Source of the DNA: DASZTU01 sp035493835
GTDB lineage: Bacteria > Pseudomonadota > Alphaproteobacteria > Rhizobiales > Devosiaceae
Direction of reading: 5' to 3'
DNA length: 47,382 nt
Assembly (NCBI GenBank): GCA_035493835.1
Contig: DATJHO010000056.1
Span: 1-47,382, forward strand
In this document: positions 8,243 through 16,630 of the stretch, piece by piece
Numbering within the stretch: the first letter of the stretch is position 1
How the letters are laid out: the number at the start of each line of letters is the position of its first letter
Position numbers and translations under genes: made by a program
The notes under the pieces: model-generated
Seen by the model: only the letters and a program-made list of their open reading frames with translations
Told to the model about the DNA's origin: nothing
The model's database searches: none

Positions 8243-9184
8243 CTATCGATAAGCGGGTGTGGGCTCCGGCTCGATGTCGGGTTGAGGCCGTGGCGGCACG
8301 TAGAGACCAGGAAACCAACGCTCAACGACGTCAGCAGGGAACGCCAGCCTGATTGGCGTCCGGCTGTCGTCCGAGACAAGGACGCGACGGTTCACAAGAG
8401 CGGTGAGTATGGTTCTCGACTGCCTTTCTCTGTACCCGGTGATCTCCTCAATGCGCGCGCGGGAACTCGCCCCAGACGATGGTCTCCCGAAGCAGCGGCC
8501 ACGAGCCGCGCGGCAATCGCTTTGCATTGATCTCTTCTTCTACCCAGACATGGATCCTGTTGGCGAGCTCGCGCGGCGCGATCAGGTGGCGCATGAAGCG
8601 CGCCTGATCGAGACACGTCGCCATGAAGAACGCGCAGAACGCGCTCAGCCCGGCTGCCGTCAGGTTTCCTCTGCCATCGCGATCGCCGCGCCTCGGTTCG
8701 TCGGCGGCCATGAGCCGGCTTTTATACGCCTCCACCCTGCGCGCCAAACCTCTCGATACCGGCCAAGTTCGGACCCGATGCCTTGTTCACGCAGCAGCGC
8801 GTGCGAGAACAACCGCGCGACGCGGCCGTTGCCGTCCATGAAGGGGTGTATCCACGTAAGCCGGTGGTGAGACGCCGCGATGCCCAATACCTTCCGCGGC
8901 TTGGAGATCATTTTACTGGTGTATGCCTCCACCAGCCGGTTCAGCATTGGAAGAACGGCGTCCGGCTCAGGAGCCAAATGCCGCCCGACCTTAACGTAAT
9001 ATTTCCGCAGTTCGCCGGGGATCATGAGCACCAATTCGCCGCTCTGGGGATCCTTTGCAGTCAACAGGCTTTCCGGCAAACGAGAGCAGAATTCGCGATG
9101 GAGCCAGCAAATGCCTTCAACCGAAGTTGCCGAGACCAACCAAGACCCCAAGCCGTTCATCTGGACCGGCGACCCAGACCGCAT
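8243..9184 (-). pseudogene. Fic family protein (AMPylase-type), two frameshifts
   Basis: Three minus-strand frames join into one Fic-domain protein. The first (9184-8660) carries the complete Fic motif HPFMDGNGRVAR at about 8848-8822, preceded by GIAASHHRLTWI. The frame then breaks near 8764-8768, where one base appears missing, and continues as WPVSRGLARRVEAYKSRL, then the DEPRRGDRDGRGNLTAAGL segment and LANRIHVWVEEE. It breaks again near 8456-8466, where one extra C appears, and ends with a winged-helix-like tail (IEEITGYRERQSRTIL ... PGLYVPP). Fic proteins transfer AMP or other nucleotides to target hydroxyls. With two frameshifts and an unclear N-terminus this copy is probably dead, although the active-site fragment is intact. 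Confidence 0.82.
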
Positions 9185-9526
9185 CCATCGCCGTCAGGCG
9201 AGGGCACCAGTGCTAGATCCCTTCCAATGGGCATTCCGTCGCTCAGATGAACGATGGCTCTCGGCGAGAGACAATCGTAACAAGGCCAGAACCGGAGTGC
9301 CAATGCAGATGGGCAAAGGCGAGGGGACGTCGGGGACTTGTCTGCACTTTGTTGTATCCGGCAATTTCGCGGGCTGCATCGGAAACACTTCAGAAGCAGC
9401 ATGACGGAAATGTAAGCGGAGTACCTGGCAGTCACGAGCTAACAACAACCAGCGCCAGATCGGTCGTTGCCAATTTCGGAGCGGCAGCTGGCGGGTCGGA
9501 TTTTGTAGACTTGACGGAGTTAACCT
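9185..9526. other. Gap: possible 5' remnant of the Fic gene and the promoter region of the next gene
   Basis: No intact gene. Minus frames here run into stops soon upstream of the Fic fragment, consistent with a decayed N-terminus, but I cannot recognise it. The right part must contain the promoter for the gene at 9527. Confidence 0.4.
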
Positions 9527-9943
9527 ATGCGCACCCTCTTGTTCGCAGCCCTGAGTGGCGCGATGGTATTAAGCGTGATCGGCGCGGCGACTGCCCAACA
9601 GGGCGTGCCGGGGAGGCCGCCGGGCTTCGCTCGGATCATCCAGCAGTTTCACAGCCCGGCATCGGTGGATGAGGAACTGGCGCGGCTGGCGAAGGACCTG
9701 AAACTCTCCCCGACCCAGCAAAAGCAAACGCGGGTACTGCTTCTCAAGCACCAGAGCGAGATTCAGGCGCTGCTCGACAAAAACCCCACCGCATCGCGAC
9801 AAGCCCTTGGACCAGAGATCCATGCAATTAGCGACAAGACGCATCAAGCAATTCACGCGCTGCTGACCAAGTCGCAGAGGCAGCTCGAGCAGCAAATGGT
9901 GCAGCGCCTCAATGATGGGCAGGAGAGCAGGCGACCGGTCTGA
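9527..9943 (+). CDS. Small periplasmic Spy/CpxP-like protein
   Basis: A 138-aa protein with a signal peptide (LLFAALSGAMVLSVIGAATA, cleavage near residue 23) and a mature part that is almost wholly helical and charged. The segment DLKLSPTQQKQTRVLL resembles the LTxxQ repeats of Spy/CpxP periplasmic chaperones and zinc-resistance-associated proteins, and a second helix (ALLTKSQRQLEQQM) could complete the hairpin fold. Spy proteins bind unfolded proteins under envelope stress. The start is supported by ACGGAG seven bases upstream. It is monocistronic. Family assignment rests on pattern and size only. Confidence 0.65.
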   Translation: MRTLLFAALSGAMVLSVIGAATAQQGVPGRPPGFARIIQQFHSPASVDEELARLAKDLKLSPTQQKQTRVLLLKHQSEIQALLDKNPTASRQALGPEIHAISDKTHQAIHALLTKSQRQLEQQMVQRLNDGQESRRPV

Positions 9944-10593
9944 ACCGCGGCGCGGCTTGTCCATGCCTTGGAGGATGATGAGCATTGCCCATTCGGCATA
10001 GAGGCGCTCCCGGAACAGCGAAGGGTTAAGCCCGCCAGCATTTTGGCGGGCTCGATCGTCAGCACGACGTTTACTCGGTTAGGTGAAGCAAAAAGTCCTT
10101 GATCGTGGAGCGAAAGACATCTCCGACGCTCCTCTTGGGGCACTGGGGACGGTTGTTTGCTTCCATGATCTAAAATCAAATACCCTGCAGGCAACCGCCG
10201 GCCTGCAGTGGCCCAGCGAACAGCTCCCAGTGTTCCGACGCCCCCCTCGAAGGTGAGGTGGCGCTTTTTGTGAATGCCGAAGCCCGGCATGCCCATTGCC
10301 TTCAAAAAGAGCCCTTCGTCATCGGCTCCATACTCATGCTCTCGTTGAAGCTGTTGTTCGAGGCGTTGTCGCTGGCGTGACGCCGCGCCCCATCACGCCG
10401 CCCAGCCCGACCGTGCAGCGGGCGACTGCCTTGCCGTGGTGGTTGACGACCCCGTTGGAGGCGTTTGCATCGACCTTGCGGAAGGTGCCTTCGATTCCCT
10501 GGTTCTGCGCCGACCGAGCGATAGCCCAACGACCCACTGGCGAGCCAAAATGCCTAATAATACGCCATTTTCAAAAATGCTGCTTTTGCAGGC
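9944..10593. other. Gap with a hairpin at 10029-10052
   Basis: AGCCCGCCA (10029-10037) and TGGCGGGCT (10044-10052) form a perfect 9-bp stem with a 6-base loop, 86 bp after the Spy-like gene, possibly its terminator though no T tract follows. The rest, to the gntR promoter, holds only short frames without domains. Confidence 0.45.
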
Positions 10594-10621
10594 TTGACAG
10601 TTCTCGGTACCGGCTTAGTCT
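10594..10621 (+). promoter_or_regulatory. Promoter of the gntR-amidase operon
   Basis: TTGACA at 10594-10599 and TAGTCT at 10616-10621 with a 16-bp spacer resemble a sigma-70 promoter. It lies directly upstream of the perfect dyad at 10624-10646. Confidence 0.55.
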
Positions 10622-10623
10622 CA

Positions 10624-10646
10624 TGAACCAATAGGGGATTGGTTCA
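10624..10646. promoter_or_regulatory. Operator for the GntR regulator (perfect inverted repeat)
   Basis: TGAACCAAT-AGGGG-ATTGGTTCA: 9-bp perfect arms around a 5-base centre, just after the -10 box and 20 bp before the gntR ATG, the expected place for autorepression. The core ACCAAT-N5-ATTGGT recurs before the second transporter operon at 21196-21212. Confidence 0.75.
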
Positions 10647-10666
10647 CTCATGCGGTCGGTCTGCGG

Positions 10667-11395
10667 ATGCTGGAACTGACGGACAACGCCATCGTCGTTC
10701 GCAATCGGCTTATGGAGCTGATCCAGAGCGGTGAACTCGGCCCGGAGGGTCGGCTGCCCACCGAGCGAGAGCTGTGCGAGCAGTTGCGGGTGAGCCGGCG
10801 GGCCGTTCGATTGGCGCTAGAATCGCTCGAGGCGGAAGGCTTGATCTGGCGCCGCCAGGGCAAGGGCACGTTTGCCGGCCTTCAGCCAGACCCGACGGGG
10901 GTGCTGGCTGCGGCAATTGCCGGCGCGGCGACGCCGGTCGAGGTGATGGAGGCGCGCCTGGCGATCGAGCCGACGCTTGCCGCGCTCTGCGCCCAACGGG
11001 CGCTGCCGGTTCAAATTGCGCGCATGCGCCATCTTGCCAGCCGCATTGCCGAGGCGCGCGACCCTGACTCCACGGAACTCTGGGATGGCGCGCTGCACCG
11101 GCTGATCGCGCAGGCGGCGGGGAACCGGCCGCTGGTCACCATGTTCGCGCTGCTCGATGAGGTGCGCGCCACCGAACAGTGGCAGCAACTGAGGTCGCAG
11201 GTCCGCTCGGCGGAGACGCTGGCGGTCTCCACCCGCGAACACCATGCCATCATCGACGCCATCGAAGCCGGGGATCCCGAACTGGCCGCCGAGGCGATGC
11301 GCGTCCACCTGACGACGCTGATGCACAATTTGCTGGCGCTGGTGGCTAAGCTCCCCAGCCCCGCACCCACCTCCCCGAATCCAATCGAGCCCTAG
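10667..11395 (+). CDS. GntR family regulator, FadR/FCD subfamily
   Basis: A 242-aa regulator. Residues about 5-72 form the GntR winged helix (IVVRNRLMELIQSGELGPEG, then LPTERELCEQLRVSRRAVRL, then EGLIWRRQGKGTF). The C-terminal helical FCD domain (about 88-220) has the EARLAIEPTLAALCA start, LHRLIAQAAGNRPL and a REHHAIIDAIEAGD ending with candidate metal-binding histidines. Such proteins bind an acid or metabolite and release DNA. It is the first gene of operon A, its stop codon is 10 bp before the amidase start, and a perfect operator lies upstream. The same operator core before operon B suggests it controls both. Confidence 0.92.
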   Translation: MLELTDNAIVVRNRLMELIQSGELGPEGRLPTERELCEQLRVSRRAVRLALESLEAEGLIWRRQGKGTFAGLQPDPTGVLAAAIAGAATPVEVMEARLAIEPTLAALCAQRALPVQIARMRHLASRIAEARDPDSTELWDGALHRLIAQAAGNRPLVTMFALLDEVRATEQWQQLRSQVRSAETLAVSTREHHAIIDAIEAGDPELAAEAMRVHLTTLMHNLLALVAKLPSPAPTSPNPIEP

Positions 11396-11405
11396 GAGCA
11401 TTGCC

Positions 11406-13064
11406 GTGAGCGAGCCCGCCATCACCGTGGCCGACGTGGAAGCAGCCGAGCGCATTCTCGGCATCCTTTATACGGCGGCCGAACGGCAGCAGATGGTGGG
11501 CAACCTCGCCGGGCAGATCGAGTCGGCGCGGCTGCGGCGTGCAGTGTCGCTGCCGAACGCGGTGCCGATGGCGACGCGTTTCGATCCGCGGCTGCCGACC
11601 ACCCGCATGCCGGCGCCGGGTGGCGTGTTCCGGATGAGCCCGCGGTCCGGGCGCCCTCTGCCCGATAGCGCGGAAGATCTGGCATTTGCGCCGGTCACCG
11701 AGCTTTCGGGCTGGATCGCCTCGGGCAAGCTCACCAGCCGAGAACTGACCGAAATTTATCTCGACCGCATCGACACGCTCGGGCCAAAGCTTGAGTGCTT
11801 TGCCCTGGTGACGCCCGAACTGGCACGGGCGGAAGCGGATGCTGCCGACGCCTTGCTCAGGGCCGGGGTCAATCTCGGACCGCTGCACGGCATCCCTTAT
11901 GGGCTCAAGGACCTGTTTGACACCAAGGGGATCGTCACCGGCTGGGGCGCCGAGCCCTTTCGCGAGCGCATGCCCGAGGCGGATGCGACCATTGTCAAAA
12001 AGCTGCGGGCCGCGGGCGCCGTGCTGCTCGGCAAGACGACGCTCGGCGCGCTTGCCTATAACGACATCTGGTATGGCGGGCGGACCCGCAATCCGTGGAA
12101 CCTGAATGAAGGCTCAAGTGGATCGAGCGCCGGTTCGGCTTCCGCCACGGCCGCCGGGCTCTGCGCCTTCTCCATCGGCACCGAAACATTGGGTTCGATC
12201 ACCTCCCCCAGCCAGCGCTGCGGCACGACGGGCTTGAGGCCGACCTTCGGGCGGGTGTCGCGGGCCGGCGGCATGGCGCTCTGCTGGACGCTGGACAAGA
12301 TCGGGCCGATCTGCCGTTCGGTCGAGGATACGGCGATTGTGCTCGCGGCCATCAATGGCGGCGACCTCGCCGATCGCTCCTCGATCGAGGCCGGGTTCCA
12401 CTTCGACGCTGGGGCCGGCATCGAAGGACTGCGGCTCGGCTACCTCCCCGAGGCGTTCTCTGACGCGGAAGCCACCGATGTCGATCGCGCGGCGCTCGAG
12501 GCCGCGCGGCGGCTCGGCATCGAGGTCGTCGAGGTGGCGCTGCCGGACCTGCCCTATGGCGCGCTGATGAACATCGTCTATGCGGAGGCAGCCGCCGCCT
12601 TCGAGGACTTGACGCTGACCGGCCTGGATGATGCGCTCACCTGGCAGGAAGATGGGGCCTGGCCCAACACCTTCCGCAAGGCCCGGTTCCTGTCGGCCGT
12701 GGACCATGTGCAGCTCGACCGGCTGCGCTACCAGGTGATGCAGGCGCTCGACGGCCTCTTTGCCGGTGTCGATGCACTGATCGGGCCATTCATGACCGGG
12801 CCGATGCTGGTCGCCAGCAATTTTACCGGCCACCCCTGCCTCCACTTGCGCGCCGGTTTCATCGACAGCGGTACGCGCGGGCGCGCCTCGCTGGGCGCCG
12901 GCAAGTTGACCGTTGGTGAGGTGGGCCCCGGCAAGACCTTCAACGTGCCGCAGGGCATCTCGCTTTGGGGCCGGCTGTTCGAGGAAGGAACCATCCTCAA
13001 TCTCGGCATGGCGCTCGAGCGGGAGCTGGCGGTAGCGACGCGCCGGCCGACCTTCGCCGCCTGA
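11406..13064 (+). CDS. Amidase (amidase-signature family)
   Basis: A 552-aa hydrolase cleaving C-N bonds of amides to carboxylate plus ammonia or amine. The Ser-cisSer-Lys triad is visible: K168 (GIPYGLKDL), S237 in GSSGSSAGS and nucleophile S264 in ETLGSITSP. A roughly 90-residue N-terminal extension with little similarity precedes the signature domain. The GTG start follows AGGAG at the gntR stop, indicating translational coupling. No signal peptide, so it is cytosolic and acts after import. Placed between the GntR regulator and a peptide-type importer, it probably attacks the imported compound. The exact amide substrate is unknown; related enzymes include Asp-tRNA amidotransferase A subunits, but no GatB/C genes are nearby. 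Confidence 0.93.
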   Translation: MSEPAITVADVEAAERILGILYTAAERQQMVGNLAGQIESARLRRAVSLPNAVPMATRFDPRLPTTRMPAPGGVFRMSPRSGRPLPDSAEDLAFAPVTELSGWIASGKLTSRELTEIYLDRIDTLGPKLECFALVTPELARAEADAADALLRAGVNLGPLHGIPYGLKDLFDTKGIVTGWGAEPFRERMPEADATIVKKLRAAGAVLLGKTTLGALAYNDIWYGGRTRNPWNLNEGSSGSSAGSASATAAGLCAFSIGTETLGSITSPSQRCGTTGLRPTFGRVSRAGGMALCWTLDKIGPICRSVEDTAIVLAAINGGDLADRSSIEAGFHFDAGAGIEGLRLGYLPEAFSDAEATDVDRAALEAARRLGIEVVEVALPDLPYGALMNIVYAEAAAAFEDLTLTGLDDALTWQEDGAWPNTFRKARFLSAVDHVQLDRLRYQVMQALDGLFAGVDALIGPFMTGPMLVASNFTGHPCLHLRAGFIDSGTRGRASLGAGKLTVGEVGPGKTFNVPQGISLWGRLFEEGTILNLGMALERELAVATRRPTFAA

Positions 13065-13072
13065 ACGACTCT

Positions 13073-13097
13073 GGCCGGCGGCAAGGAAGCGCCGGCC
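13073..13097 (+). other. Hairpin between amidase and binding-protein genes
   Basis: GGCCGGCG-(9 nt)-CGCCGGCC, perfect 8-bp stem, in the 183-bp gap before the binding-protein gene. Without a T tract it may serve partial termination or mRNA processing. Confidence 0.4.
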
Positions 13098-13247
13098 CCG
13101 GACTGCCCTGGAGGCGGCTCGCCAGATCCGGGGAAGCAACAAAAGACTCCGCGTGCCCGGCTCGAGCCGGGCCCCGCGGAACAGCCATCACCTACTCCGC
13201 CGGCCGTCTTTTTGGCCCATCTTTTCGAAGCAACAGGGGCATAAAAA

Positions 13248-14795
13248 ATGAAACGCAGGGAATTCATGGTCTCGACGGCGATGCTCATGGGGAGCACCGC
13301 CATTTTCGGATCACTGGTGTCGCAGACGGCGCTGGCAGCAGACACGCCGAAAACGGGCGGCACCCTGGTGTGGGGGCACTCCGAAACGGTGCAGAACCTC
13401 GACATGCACCAGACCGGCACCGCCTCCTCCAGCCGCGTGCTGCAAAACGTGCACTGCTCGATCGTGACCGTCGACAAGGAACTCAATGTCATCCCGATGC
13501 TCGCGGAAAAATACGAGCAGAGCCCGGACGGGCTGACCTACACCTTCCATTTGCGCAATGACGTGAAGTTTCACGACGGCTCGAAGATGACTTCGGCGGA
13601 TGTCAAATATTCGTTCGAACGCGTCAAGGACCCCAAGACCGGGGCGGTGAATTTCGAGGTTTTCAACGCCGTCGAGGCCATCGAAACACCCGACGATTAC
13701 ACCGTCGTCGTCAAGCTCAGCAAGGTCAACGCGCCGTTCCTTTCTCGGCTTGCCGAGAACGGGGCGGGTGCGGTGATGCCCAACGGCTCCGGGCCGAAGC
13801 AAGGTACGACGCCCATCGGCTGCGGTCCCTTCAAGTTCGTGAGCTATGAGGCCGGCCATCAGGTCGTGCTCGCCCGCTTCGACGACTACTACGACGGTCC
13901 GGCCTATCTCGATGGCCTCACCATCCGCGAGATCACCGAGCCGACCGTCCGTCTCACCGGATTGCAGACCGGCGAACTCAACATGATCAACGACATACCC
14001 GCCGACCGCATCGACCAGTTCAAGGACGATACGAAGTTCCAGACGCTGATCTGGTTCCCGCTGAATTGGGACTTCGTGAACATGAATCACGATTTCGAGC
14101 CGTTCAAGGACAAGAACGTCCGGATGGCCGTCGATCTCATCATCGACAAGGAACAATTGCTGCAGGGGGCGCTCTGGGGCCAGGGCAAGACGACCGCCTC
14201 CCCGAGCTATCCAACCTCGGCCTCCTACGACAAGGCGCTGAAGCAGCGCCCCCAGGATATCGAGCGGGCCAAAAAGCTCCTCGCAGACGCGGGCTACGGG
14301 CCGGGCAAGCTCAAGCTCGTGTTCAAGGCGACGACCAACTACCCCTACCATATCGAGGCGGCGCAGATCATGGTGGAGTGGTTCCAGCAGGCTGGCGTCG
14401 AGATGACGATCGAGCAGCTCACCTGGGCGGACTGGCTCAGCCAGGTCTGGACCAACAAGGACTTCCAGATCTCGATGATGAACTTCTTCACGCTCTGGGA
14501 GCCGGACTTTCTCTATTACAGCCTGTGGAACTCCAAGGGCGCGTTCAACTACCGGCATATCAATGATCCGGTAATCGACGGGCTGCTGGAGAAGGCGCGG
14601 GTGACGGTCGGCGACAACGCCCGCAACGACCTCTACATGCAGGTGCAGCAGCGCATCTCGGATGAAGTGCACGACATCATCCTCTGGTTCCGCAATGGTT
14701 CCATCGGCGCGCAACCCTCGGTGATGGGGCTCGACACCGTCGTTCATCCCAACGGCAGCAATCTCAACTTCCACAAGGTGTGGCTGAAGGCCTGA
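13248..14795 (+). CDS. Dipeptide/oligopeptide-type ABC transporter substrate-binding protein
   Basis: A 515-aa extracytoplasmic solute-binding protein of family 5 (DppA/OppA type). The N-terminus MKRREFMVSTAML with a hydrophobic stretch and a QTALAADT cleavage region looks like a Tat signal (RRxF). The mature protein shows family-5 features: TGGTLVWGH at the start, LTYTFHLRNDVKFHDGS, the SADVKYSFERVKDP stretch and a VRMAVDLIIDKEQLLQGAL segment. It captures the substrate in the periplasm for the permeases downstream. AGGGG precedes the ATG. Neighbouring amidase, M20 hydrolase and formamidase genes suggest an amide or N-acyl compound rather than plain dipeptides, but this is inference. Confidence 0.93.
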   Translation: MKRREFMVSTAMLMGSTAIFGSLVSQTALAADTPKTGGTLVWGHSETVQNLDMHQTGTASSSRVLQNVHCSIVTVDKELNVIPMLAEKYEQSPDGLTYTFHLRNDVKFHDGSKMTSADVKYSFERVKDPKTGAVNFEVFNAVEAIETPDDYTVVVKLSKVNAPFLSRLAENGAGAVMPNGSGPKQGTTPIGCGPFKFVSYEAGHQVVLARFDDYYDGPAYLDGLTIREITEPTVRLTGLQTGELNMINDIPADRIDQFKDDTKFQTLIWFPLNWDFVNMNHDFEPFKDKNVRMAVDLIIDKEQLLQGALWGQGKTTASPSYPTSASYDKALKQRPQDIERAKKLLADAGYGPGKLKLVFKATTNYPYHIEAAQIMVEWFQQAGVEMTIEQLTWADWLSQVWTNKDFQISMMNFFTLWEPDFLYYSLWNSKGAFNYRHINDPVIDGLLEKARVTVGDNARNDLYMQVQQRISDEVHDIILWFRNGSIGAQPSVMGLDTVVHPNGSNLNFHKVWLKA

Positions 14796-14810
14796 GGTCT
14801 CTCCGTCTCC

Positions 14811-14837
14811 GGCCGGCGCGCCCGTCGCGCGCCGGCC
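14811..14837 (+). other. Strong GC hairpin between binding-protein and permease genes
   Basis: GGCCGGCGCGC-CCGTC-GCGCGCCGGCC, 11 perfect base pairs with a 5-base loop, starting 16 bp after the binding-protein stop. Such hairpins commonly protect the upstream mRNA so that the binding protein is made in excess over the permeases; here this is inferred from position. Confidence 0.6.
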
Positions 14838-14864
14838 GTACGCTCCCCCGAGGCACAGTTACCC

Positions 14865-15806
14865 ATGAGCTATTTCGCCAATCGCATCCTCTCGATCATC
14901 CTGACGCTGTTCCTCATTTCGGTGATCACCTTCGCCGTGACCAACATCCTGCCCGGGGATGTCGCGAGCATGATCATGGGCACTCAGAGCAATCCGGAGG
15001 CGCTCGCCGGGCTCCGGCAATCGCTGGGCCTCAACGATCCGCTGCCGCTCCAATACGCGCACTGGGCCTATGGCATGCTGACGGGCAACTGGGGCAACTC
15101 GCTGATCTTCAAGGTGCCCATTGCCACGCTGCTGGGAGAGAAGATCAAGGCGAGCGCGCTGATCGTCGTGCTTTCGATGCTGATTGCGCTGGCCTGCGCA
15201 ATCCCCCTCGGAGTGTGGTCAGCGGTGCACCGCGACAAGTGGCAGGATACCGCCAGCAGCAGCACGGCGCTGCTCGGCGTCAGCCTCCCCGATTTCTTCT
15301 GGGGCATCGTGCTGATCCTGTTGTTCGCCCGCTTTCTTGGATGGCTGCCGTCGTCGGGCTTCGTCGATCCGGCGGTCGATTTCCCCGGCGCCCTCCAACA
15401 TGCGCTGCTGCCTTCGATCGCCTTGGGCCTCGGCCTGATGGCGCATCTGACGCGCATGACCCGCTCAACCATGGTCGGCATCCTCGGGCAGGAGTTCATT
15501 CGCGTGGCCCGGGCTAAGGGGCTCGCCGAACGCAGCGTCGTCTGGCGCTACGCGCTCGCCAACGCCATCGGCCCGGTAATTACGGTGGCGGGCCTGCAGG
15601 TGGGGTATCTCTTCGGCTCGATCATCGTGATCGAAACGCTGTTCAATTACACCGGCATGGGCTGGCTGACCTATCAGGCGCTGCTCAACCGCGACGTGCC
15701 GCTGATCCAGGCGACGGTCTTCGTGATCGCCGCGGTGGTGATGCTCGCCAACCTTGCGGTCGACCTCATCTACCTGCTGATCGATCCCCGCATCCGGCTG
15801 AGCTGA
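14865..15806 (+). CDS. ABC transporter permease, DppB type
   Basis: A 313-aa inner-membrane subunit of the operon A importer. The first helix (residues about 9-30) is followed by the DppB-typical ILPGDVASMIMG loop, LRQSLGLNDPLPLQY and YGMLTGNWGNSL; five more helices follow, with the cytoplasmic ATPase-contact loop FIRVARAKGLAERSVVWRYA and the C-terminal ETLFNYTGMGWL stretch. It forms a heterodimer with the DppC-type protein encoded next (5 bp gap). The substrate follows from the binding protein. Confidence 0.94.
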   Translation: MSYFANRILSIILTLFLISVITFAVTNILPGDVASMIMGTQSNPEALAGLRQSLGLNDPLPLQYAHWAYGMLTGNWGNSLIFKVPIATLLGEKIKASALIVVLSMLIALACAIPLGVWSAVHRDKWQDTASSSTALLGVSLPDFFWGIVLILLFARFLGWLPSSGFVDPAVDFPGALQHALLPSIALGLGLMAHLTRMTRSTMVGILGQEFIRVARAKGLAERSVVWRYALANAIGPVITVAGLQVGYLFGSIIVIETLFNYTGMGWLTYQALLNRDVPLIQATVFVIAAVVMLANLAVDLIYLLIDPRIRLS

Positions 15807-15811
15807 CCACC

Positions 15812-16630
15812 ATGAAACGCTTCCTCACCTCCAAGGGCCTGATCGGACTTGGCCTCGTGCTGCTCATGCTGCTGGTTGCCGTGCTGGCGCCATTGGTCAT
15901 CCCCAATGACCTCGCCAACCGGATGTTCATGACGGCGCGCCTCAAGGGCCCGTCCTTCGCCCATCTGCTCGGAACCGACCAATTGGGCCGCGACCTGCTG
16001 TTCAGGGTGATGCTCGGCGCCCGCACGTCACTAACGATCGCCGTCGCGGCGGTTGCGACCAGCCTTGTGCTAGGCCTGCCGCTGGGCCTCATCTCGGGCT
16101 ATTACCGTGGGCGGATCGACAATGTGCTGATGCGCCTTGTCGATACGCTGCTGAGCTTTCCCGCCCTGCTGCTGGCGCTTGCCATCAGCGCCATGCTCGG
16201 CCCGAACCTCCAAAACACCATCATCGCGATCGGCGTGGCGTTCACGCCGTTTCTCGCCCGGATCGTCCGCGGCGAGGCGCTGCGGGTTGCCCAGATGCCT
16301 TATGTCGAGGCCGCCCGTGCCGCCGGAACCGACGACCCGATGATGATGATCCGGCACATCCTCCCCAACATCATGCCGCAGGTGATCGTGCAGGCGACCA
16401 TCAGCCTCGCTTTTGCGGTGCTGGCCGAGGCGGGGCTTTCCTTCCTGGGCTTGGGCACGCAGCCGCCCAATTCGTCGTGGGGCCTGATGATCCAGACTTC
16501 GCGCGATTATCTCGACATCGCCCCCTGGACGGCGCTGGTGCCGGGTGCGGCGGTGGCGCTGACCGTGCTCGGTCTCAACATGTTCGGCGACGTGCTGCGC
16601 GACGTGCTCGATCCGAGGGCAAACAGATGA
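15812..16630 (+). CDS. ABC transporter permease, DppC type
   Basis: A 272-aa inner-membrane permease. The N-terminal helix (LIGLGLVLLMLLVAVLAPLV) leads to the family hallmark LLGTDQLGRDLLFRVMLGAR; later come the coupling loop YVEAARAAGTDDPMMMIRHI and the C-terminal EAGLSFLGLGTQPPNSSWG, all standard for DppC/OppC. It pairs with the preceding DppB-type protein. Its stop codon overlaps the start of the fused ATPase gene (ATGA), so the three are translated together. Confidence 0.94.
   Translation: MKRFLTSKGLIGLGLVLLMLLVAVLAPLVIPNDLANRMFMTARLKGPSFAHLLGTDQLGRDLLFRVMLGARTSLTIAVAAVATSLVLGLPLGLISGYYRGRIDNVLMRLVDTLLSFPALLLALAISAMLGPNLQNTIIAIGVAFTPFLARIVRGEALRVAQMPYVEAARAAGTDDPMMMIRHILPNIMPQVIVQATISLAFAVLAEAGLSFLGLGTQPPNSSWGLMIQTSRDYLDIAPWTALVPGAAVALTVLGLNMFGDVLRDVLDPRANR

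Noticed and set aside
10302..10537. Overlapping minus frames before the gntR gene
   Set aside because: Two frames share a region that could be a decayed gene, but no family was recognised and there are no clear starts.
11406..13064. Amidase as the A subunit of an Asp/Glu-tRNA amidotransferase
   Set aside because: No GatB or GatC genes nearby, and the context is a transporter operon under a GntR regulator.
12114..13142. Long minus open frame (342 codons) opposite the amidase gene
   Set aside because: It is the antisense of a gene with an intact catalytic triad; such shadows are common at this GC content.
13311..14774. 487-codon minus open frame opposite the operon A binding protein
   Set aside because: Antisense shadow; the plus strand has a clear signal peptide and family-5 motifs.
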